From the NCBI GenBank assembly GCA_947441695.1, contig CANEUK010000035.1, positions 1-9,831 on the forward strand: a DNA stretch of 9,831 nt, written 5' to 3'. The translations under genes and the position numbers were made by a program. Shown here piece after piece: positions 5,379 to 9,831 of the stretch. Source of the stretch: Rickettsiales bacterium. GTDB lineage: Bacteria > Pseudomonadota > Alphaproteobacteria > Rickettsiales > UBA1997. A model generated the notes under the pieces. It saw only the letters and a list, made by a program, of their open reading frames with translations. It was not told where the DNA came from and searched no databases. Each line of letters starts with the position of its first letter. The first letter of the stretch is position 1.

Positions 5379-6824
5379 TTAATAACTCAAATGCAGCGTC
5401 TTAACGTGGCAAAATTCGGCAATTCCCAAATGCGATCCTTCGCGGCCAAATCCCGAATGTTTAATGCCGCCAAATGGGGCAACTTCGGTGGCAAAAGATG
5501 GTTCGTTGACGCCAACCATTCCAAATTGTAATTCGTCGCAAATGCGCCAGATTCTTGAATTGTCTGACGTGTAAAGATAAGAACCCAAGCCATAGTCGGT
5601 GTTATTGGCAAGTTCGATTACTTCTTTTTCGGTTGTGAATTTTTGAATTGCGGCAACCGCGCCAAAAATTTCTTCATTGGCAATTGCCATATTTTGCAAA
5701 ACCCCTGTTAAAACGGTTGGAGCAAAAAATTGTTTTCCAAGATTAGCAAGTTTTGTTCCGCCAATTTTGCATTTGGCGCCGTTTTTTAAGGCGTCTTCAA
5801 CCAAACGCTCAACTTTTTTTATTGCTGCATCAGAAATCATCGGACCCATATTTGACAAAGCTTCAAACCCATTACCAACTTTGATTTTTTTTACTTCTTC
5901 AACAAGTTTTTCAACAAATTTGTCGTGAATTTTTTCTTCAACAAAAATGCGATTTACGCAAGTGCAAGCTTGTCCGCCATTGCGAAATTTGGCGTGAATT
6001 AATCCGGCAATTGCTTTGTCAAAATCGCAGTCGGCAAAAACAATAAAAGGTGCCGAACCGCCAAGTTCTAAGGAAACTCGCTTTAAATCGTCGGCGCATT
6101 GTTTGTTGAGTAATTTTCCAATTTTGGTTGATCCGGTGAAACTGATTTTGCGCATAATTTTGTTGCTACAAAACTCTGCGCCAATCATTTGGGCGTCGCC
6201 CGTAATTACATTAAAAACGCCGTCAAAAATTCCCGCTTCACGCGCCAAAACCGCCAAAGCTATGGCAGAAAATGGCGTGAGTTCGGAAGGTTTTAAAACC
6301 ACCGCGCAACCAGCGGCAATTGCGGCGGCAGCTTTTCGTGTAATCATTGCTGAAGGAAAATTCCACGGCGTAATTGCTCCAACCACGCCAACTGGTTCAA
6401 GTTGAGTAATTATTTTTTGATTTTGTTTTGGTGCCAAAATGTTGTCGCCGTGATTTCGCTTTGCTTCTTCGGCAAACCATTCAACAAAATTGGCGCCATA
6501 AATAATTTCGCCGCGCGCCTCTGTTAAAGGTTTTCCTTGCTCGGTTGTAAGAATAACCGCTAAATCTTCCTGATTTTCTAAAATTAATTCATACCAGTTT
6601 TTCAGAATTTTTGCCCGCTCTTTTCCAGTTAGTTTTTTCCATTTTTCAAAACCATTTTGCGCGGTTTTGATTGTGTTTTTTGTGTCAGCCAGGTCGCAAT
6701 TAGGAACTGCGCCAATCAGATTTTGTGTAGCTGGGTTAAAAACCTTAATCTTAGAATTTTTATCAAAAAATTTGCCGCCAATAAAACTTTTTTCTTCAAA
6801 TAATTTTTGGTTTTTTAGCTGCAT
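5379..6824 (-). CDS. gabD: NAD(P)-dependent succinate-semialdehyde dehydrogenase
   Basis: Aldehyde dehydrogenase superfamily. GabD oxidises succinate semialdehyde to succinate with NADP or NAD in the cytoplasm, feeding the TCA cycle. The frame is open from ATG 6863, but I prefer the ATG at 6824. From there the protein (481 residues) begins MQLKNQKLFEEKSFIGGKFF, collinear with the E. coli GabD N-terminus, which is 482 residues. Neither start has a Shine-Dalgarno. Visible motifs are PWNFP, KPSELTPFSA, FTGSTKIG, LELGGSAPF with the general-base Glu at about 253, NGGQACTC with the catalytic Cys at about 287 (E. coli 288), and EVAPFGGIKHSGFGREG near the end. Everything needed for catalysis is present. 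Substrate within the GabD-like clade cannot be proved from sequence. Its 3' part (5407-5527) is duplicated at 1743-1863. It follows the ankyrin gene on the same strand by 49 bases, so co-transcription is possible. Confidence 0.88.
   Translation of the reverse strand: MQLKNQKLFEEKSFIGGKFFDKNSKIKVFNPATQNLIGAVPNCDLADTKNTIKTAQNGFEKWKKLTGKERAKILKNWYELILENQEDLAVILTTEQGKPLTEARGEIIYGANFVEWFAEEAKRNHGDNILAPKQNQKIITQLEPVGVVGAITPWNFPSAMITRKAAAAIAAGCAVVLKPSELTPFSAIALAVLAREAGIFDGVFNVITGDAQMIGAEFCSNKIMRKISFTGSTKIGKLLNKQCADDLKRVSLELGGSAPFIVFADCDFDKAIAGLIHAKFRNGGQACTCVNRIFVEEKIHDKFVEKLVEEVKKIKVGNGFEALSNMGPMISDAAIKKVERLVEDALKNGAKCKIGGTKLANLGKQFFAPTVLTGVLQNMAIANEEIFGAVAAIQKFTTEKEVIELANNTDYGLGSYLYTSDNSRIWRICDELQFGMVGVNEPSFATEVAPFGGIKHSGFGREGSHLGIAEFCHVKTLHLSY
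5407..5527. repeat. 121-bp direct repeat, copy 2 (inside gabD)
   Basis: This is the partner of 1743-1863, with 120 of 121 bases matching by direct alignment at a constant offset of 3664. It lies within the C-terminal coding part of the intact gabD-type gene. The two copies bracket the LysR regulator and the FAD-dependent oxidoreductase, so recombination between them would delete or excise about 3.66 kb. Confidence 0.95.
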
Positions 6825-6873
6825 AAATTTGGTTTTTTTTAGCGTTTCAATTGGTTCGACCATTATTTATAGT

Positions 6874-8496
6874 TTATAATCTAGGACGAGTTTTGCCAAA
6901 AATCGTTGAGCATAAAATTGGTAATGAAGGTGAGCTTGAGGGCGTTTCGTCTGTTTCAGAAGTTTGCGAAGAATTTATATCGGTTTTTGAGGATTCAGAA
7001 GTTTGCGAAGAATTTGTATCGGTTTCTGATATTTCAGAAGTTTGCGAAGAATTTATATCGGTTTTTGAGGATTCATTTTGGATAAACTTAATAAAAGGAA
7101 TCTTAATTTTTTTAGAAGTTTCTTCCAAAGCATAATTTATGCCGTTTTTCACCAGTTCTTTAAAAAAATCTTCAGATTCAATTTTTTTTAAATCTTCGCG
7201 TTTAACGTTTTCAAAAAAAGATTTTATAGTTAGCGCGTTTAAATTTTTGCTATCGCATAATGCTTTTGCACAATTAATCAAAGCAATTGAATCGAATTTT
7301 TCGCTGTGATTTTTTAAAATTACACCAAGAGTTTCGGGTTCTTTTTTTTGCACGCATAATGTAAGAGCGTCATTTGCTTCATGAGGTTCGCAATATTTCC
7401 TCAAAAAATTTGGATTAGCTCCAAAATCAATCAAATTTTCAACCAAGTTGCTGTAACAATTGCCATCAAGTGCGTAAAAAAGAGGAGTTTTGCCTTCTTG
7501 GTCAAGAGTGTTTATTGATTGAGAAATATTTTGTTCTTTTTCAAAGAAATATGCAAAATCGGTAAAATTTTTCAAATTACCTTCACGACAAATTTCGTGA
7601 ATATCAGTGGTTTGGTATGCTGGTATTTCTTCAATATTTTGTTTAATTAATTTTTGGGTTTCAGAATTATTTTCTACCAAATCTTTTAAAAAAAATTGGG
7701 CTAAGTGGTTTTGTTTTTCTTTTGCAAAATTTGACAAAAACAGAATATTTTTTGGCGCAAACCCTTTAGGGTTTTTTGTAAGCAAAATTTCAAGGGTTTG
7801 ATTATGTTTTTTGATTATTGCTGTTTTTAGATTTTCTTCGAATCTGTTTTTAATGTTGGCGTTGTTGTTTAGTAAAAATTCAATAGTTTTGGCGTAAGAT
7901 CTTCCTTCAATGGCGTGGCTTAAAGCGTCTTTTCCATCTTTGTCTTGTTCTAAAATTAGGCTTTTTACGGCTTTTTTGGGCAAGATTGCGGCATATTTTT
8001 CAAGATAATCGGCACCTTGATTTTGCGCTGCTAAAGCAAAAATACTTAAAGTTTTTTGATCTTTTTTTTGCGGGTCAAAACCGTGCTCGATAAGAATTTT
8101 AAAAGTCTCGGTTGATTTAAATTCTACCGCAATATTAAGAACCTCTCCGTGATTTTCTATTTTTTCAATTAGCTCTGGGTTTGTTTTGAGAACTTTATTC
8201 AGAAATTCGTCGCTCACAAATATCGCTAATTTTACACAGTTCTTAAAAGCTTTTGCGCTTAAATTTCCTTCTTTAAGTTGGTTTGAAATACTTTGTTGCA
8301 ATTTTGTTTTGCGTAATTTGCTCAATTCTTTCTTTTCCGAGAGGTCTTTTGTATCAAATTCACCTTCGCAGATTCTTTTAAAACTATTTGAATCCATGAT
8401 TTCTCTTATGAAAGCGTTTGCAAAATCTTGTATTTTTGCTTTTATTTCATCTTCTTTTGTTGGCAAAGATAATTTTGGAGCTGCGTTTTTTATCAT
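6874..8496 (-). CDS. Ankyrin-repeat protein with S/T-rich tandem-repeat tail
   Basis: A protein of 540 residues. The ATG at 8496 is preceded by GTGAGG four bases upstream, one of the few plausible Shine-Dalgarno sites in the window. Degenerate ankyrin repeats are visible at about 116-142 (LNIAVEFKSTETFKILIEHG), 185-216 (DALSHAIEGRSYAKTIEFLL) and 334-364 (KTPLFYALDGN, then LIDFGANPNF), with weaker ones between and after. The N-terminal 80 residues are helical and charged. The tail (about 475-528) is a low-complexity Ser/Thr/Asp/Glu segment made of three 13-residue units. No signal peptide or transmembrane helix is seen. Ankyrin proteins mediate protein-protein contacts, and in intracellular bacteria some are secreted into the host cell. 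An effector role here is only a possibility. It lies between nth and gabD on the same strand, an unusual place for a gene with no evident link to either. Confidence 0.8.
   Translation of the reverse strand: MIKNAAPKLSLPTKEDEIKAKIQDFANAFIREIMDSNSFKRICEGEFDTKDLSEKKELSKLRKTKLQQSISNQLKEGNLSAKAFKNCVKLAIFVSDEFLNKVLKTNPELIEKIENHGEVLNIAVEFKSTETFKILIEHGFDPQKKDQKTLSIFALAAQNQGADYLEKYAAILPKKAVKSLILEQDKDGKDALSHAIEGRSYAKTIEFLLNNNANIKNRFEENLKTAIIKKHNQTLEILLTKNPKGFAPKNILFLSNFAKEKQNHLAQFFLKDLVENNSETQKLIKQNIEEIPAYQTTDIHEICREGNLKNFTDFAYFFEKEQNISQSINTLDQEGKTPLFYALDGNCYSNLVENLIDFGANPNFLRKYCEPHEANDALTLCVQKKEPETLGVILKNHSEKFDSIALINCAKALCDSKNLNALTIKSFFENVKREDLKKIESEDFFKELVKNGINYALEETSKKIKIPFIKFIQNESSKTDINSSQTSEISETDTNSSQTSESSKTDINSSQTSETDETPSSSPSLPILCSTIFGKTRPRL
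6956..7072. repeat. Three tandem 39-bp units in the ankyrin-protein tail
   Basis: Units occupy 6956-6994, 6995-7033 and 7034-7072. Units 1 and 3 are identical over 39 bases; unit 2 differs at five positions. Each encodes 13 residues on the minus strand, with the core NSSQTSE plus a KTDI or ETDT segment. The unit length keeps the reading frame, so copy-number change would lengthen or shorten the tail without breaking the protein. Confidence 0.95.
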
Positions 8497-8500
8497 TTTT

Positions 8501-8504
8501 CCTC
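8501..8504 (-). promoter_or_regulatory. Shine-Dalgarno of the ankyrin gene
   Basis: GAGG on the minus strand, four A residues before the ATG at 8496. It supports that start. Most other starts here (gabD, nth, murC, the ATPase, the oxidoreductase) have no comparable site. Confidence 0.55.
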
Positions 8505-8515
8505 ACAAAAAATTT

Positions 8516-8581
8516 TTAAAGTTGTTTTTAACTTAACCAAAATCCGAAGATTTAGCCAAATAAAATCATAATTTTATTTGG
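8516..8581 (-). terminator. Cluster of three hairpins at the 3' end of nth; possible terminator or attenuator
   Basis: In transcription order on the minus strand there are three inverted repeats. The first is a perfect 11-bp stem, CCAAATAAAAT with ATTTTATTTGG, four-base loop, at 8581-8556, spanning the nth stop. The second is AAATC-TTCG-GATTT at 8553-8540, with the C(UUCG)G tetraloop known to be very stable in RNA. The third is TTAAGTT paired with AACTTTAA at 8536-8516, followed after three A by six T. The stems are AT-rich and AT-rich DNA makes hairpins by chance, so confidence is moderate. The last one ends about 12 bases before the ankyrin gene's Shine-Dalgarno. Confidence 0.4.
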
Positions 8582-9218
8582 GCAAGATTTTTTTTGAGAG
8601 ATTAAATTTACAAAATTGAGCAATTTGGCACTTTTCGCATTCTGGCTTGCGAGCTTTGCAAACGTAGCGTCCGTGCAAAATCATCCAATGATGTGCGTGA
8701 TTTTGCCATTTTTTTGGAATTTTTTTTAACAAAGCAATTTCGGTTTTTTGGGGCGTGTTTTCGCAAACAAAACCCAAGCGATTTGCCACGCGAAAAACAT
8801 GCGTATCAACCGCAATTGTTTTGCAACCAAAAGCGCAATTTAAAACTACGTTGGCGGTTTTTTGTCCAACACCGGGAAGTGATTTTAAGGCTTCAAAAGC
8901 TTGCGGAATTTCTGAATTAAATTTATCCACTAAAATCTGTGAAAGCTTGATAATATTGGCTGCTTTGCCGTTATAAAGACCAATGTTATTGATATATTTT
9001 TTGAGATTTTGTTCGCCCAAGTTTAGCATTTTTTGCGGGCTATCGGCAATTTTAAAAAGCTCTTTGGTGGCTTTATTAACGCCAATATCGGTGCTTTGCG
9101 CCGACAAAACCACCGCAACCAAAAGCGTGTAATTATTACTAAAAACCAATTCGGTTTTGGGATGAGGGTTTTGTTTTTGCCAAAATGCAAAAACTTGGTC
9201 GATATTTTTTTTATTCAT
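8574..9218 (-). CDS. nth: Endonuclease III, DNA glycosylase/AP lyase
   Basis: A protein of 214 residues, close to the usual 211-215. Endonuclease III removes oxidised pyrimidines from DNA and cleaves the abasic site by beta-elimination in base-excision repair. The helix-hairpin-helix LPGVGQKTA carries the catalytic Lys at residue 120, and VDTHVFRV carries the catalytic Asp at 138, the same numbers as in E. coli Nth. The C-terminal [4Fe-4S] cluster ligands are C187, C194, C197 and C203 (C-X6-C-X2-C-X5-C), again at the E. coli positions. LLVAVVLSAQSTD near the N-terminus is also typical. The ATG at 9218 fits this numbering; no Shine-Dalgarno is seen. It is divergent from murC with 106 bases between the starts. 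The protein looks fully functional. Confidence 0.97.
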   Translation of the reverse strand: MNKKNIDQVFAFWQKQNPHPKTELVFSNNYTLLVAVVLSAQSTDIGVNKATKELFKIADSPQKMLNLGEQNLKKYINNIGLYNGKAANIIKLSQILVDKFNSEIPQAFEALKSLPGVGQKTANVVLNCAFGCKTIAVDTHVFRVANRLGFVCENTPQKTEIALLKKIPKKWQNHAHHWMILHGRYVCKARKPECEKCQIAQFCKFNLSKKILPK

Positions 9219-9324
9219 TTTGCAATAAGTTTTCTTTTACAAATAAATTTTAGTTTTTACGTTTGCGCCCTTTCCAAACAAGAGCCATCAAGGCTGCAAT
9301 GATGATTTTAAAGTTAAAGTTTCA

Positions 9325-9831
9325 ATGAATTTTCAAGATTTAAAAAACCAAAGCAAAGTCCATTTTATTGGACTTGGTGGCATTGGAATGAGCGCTTTGG
9401 CATTTATTTTGCGTGAGTTAAAAATTGAGGTTCAAGGTTCGGATTTATCAGAAAATTATCTAACTAAAAAGCTGCGCGACGTTGGCGCCACTTATTTTGT
9501 AGGGCATGAAGCCAAAAATATTTCCAACGATGTTTCTTTGGTGGTGCAAACTTCGATTATCAAAAGCGAAAATCCAGAAATCATTGAAGCCCAAAAAAGA
9601 AATATTCCAATCATTACGCGCGCCAATCTTTTGGCTTTGATAATGCAAGAATTTAAAGGAATTACAATTGCCGGAACCCACGGCAAAACCAGCACCACGG
9701 CGATGGTTTCTTTGATGCTTGAAATTGGCGGACTCGATCCAACCTTCATAAATGGCGGCGTAATACACTATTTTGGTAGCAATTCAAAAGTTGGTAAAGG
9801 TGAATATTTAGTCGCCGAATCTGACGAATCT
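9325..9831 (+). CDS. murC: UDP-N-acetylmuramate--L-alanine ligase, N-terminal part (runs off the window)
   Basis: An open frame from the ATG at 9325 to the window end, 169 codons with no stop. MurC adds L-alanine to UDP-MurNAc with ATP, the first amino-acid step of peptidoglycan precursor synthesis in the cytoplasm. Seen in the sequence: VHFIGLGGIGMSALA with the UDP-binding glycine loop at residues 16-23, QGSDLSEN, VVQTSIIK, and the ATP P-loop GTHGKTSTT (117-125). INGGVIHYFGSN and the acidic EYLVAESDES follow. The central ligase domain continues beyond the window, so completeness cannot be judged. The 106 bases upstream contain no gene I can support, no Shine-Dalgarno and no clear promoter box. 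An intact murC implies that the cell keeps at least part of peptidoglycan synthesis. Confidence 0.96.
   Translation, partial: MNFQDLKNQSKVHFIGLGGIGMSALAFILRELKIEVQGSDLSENYLTKKLRDVGATYFVGHEAKNISNDVSLVVQTSIIKSENPEIIEAQKRNIPIITRANLLALIMQEFKGITIAGTHGKTSTTAMVSLMLEIGGLDPTFINGGVIHYFGSNSKVGKGEYLVAESDES

Noticed and set aside
9250..9311. Minus-strand frame ending MALVWKGRKRKN, with a hydrophobic then basic stretch, in the nth-murC gap
   Set aside because: Only about 12 codons follow the single ATG, with no ribosome-binding site, and the longer frame has no usual start codon. Chance is the simpler explanation.

Overview
The window is AT-rich, gene-dense DNA from a bacterium. It looks like an alphaproteobacterium related to the Rickettsiales/Holosporales type. 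The reasons are an Nth and a RecJ C-terminus that read like rickettsial/alphaproteobacterial versions, very short or overlapping intergenic spaces, mostly Shine-Dalgarno-less starts, and an ankyrin-repeat protein of the kind common in host-associated lineages. The taxonomic call is an inference from remembered family sequences; no search was run.

Layout from left to right: the 3' end of recJ (+); a complete AAA-type ATPase with a winged-helix tail (-); a 170-bp scar made of the 3' end of a second aldehyde dehydrogenase (-) fused to a second copy of the recJ 3' end (+); a GcvA-like LysR regulator (-); a divergent 822-aa FAD-dependent oxidoreductase with a long unrecognised C-terminal half (+); a complete gabD-type succinate-semialdehyde dehydrogenase (-); an ankyrin-repeat protein with an S/T-rich tandem-repeat tail (-); nth (-); and the first 169 codons of murC (+). 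The ends (recJ, nth, murC) are housekeeping genes for repair and cell wall synthesis. The middle, about 0.45-8.5 kb, is accessory.

The main structural signal is a pair of overlapping direct-repeat systems. A 121-bp block of the gabD 3' end (5407-5527) recurs at 1743-1863 with one mismatch, so near-identical direct repeats flank the LysR + oxidoreductase cassette. A 31-bp copy of the recJ 3' end (416-446) recurs at 1883-1913 with three mismatches, so direct repeats also flank the ATPase + dehydrogenase scar. Together they suggest that the region was built by recombination or integration at gene 3' ends, and that the ATPase and/or the LysR-oxidoreductase block are acquired pieces.

Functionally, the LysR gene and the oxidoreductase share a 110-bp divergent intergenic region with a strong 36-bp dyad abutting the oxidoreductase start codon. 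This suggests a regulator-target pair. The gabD product would feed succinate semialdehyde (or a similar aldehyde) into the TCA cycle. No tRNA, rRNA, CRISPR array, transposase or integrase was seen, and no gene-free stretch exceeds 300 bases.
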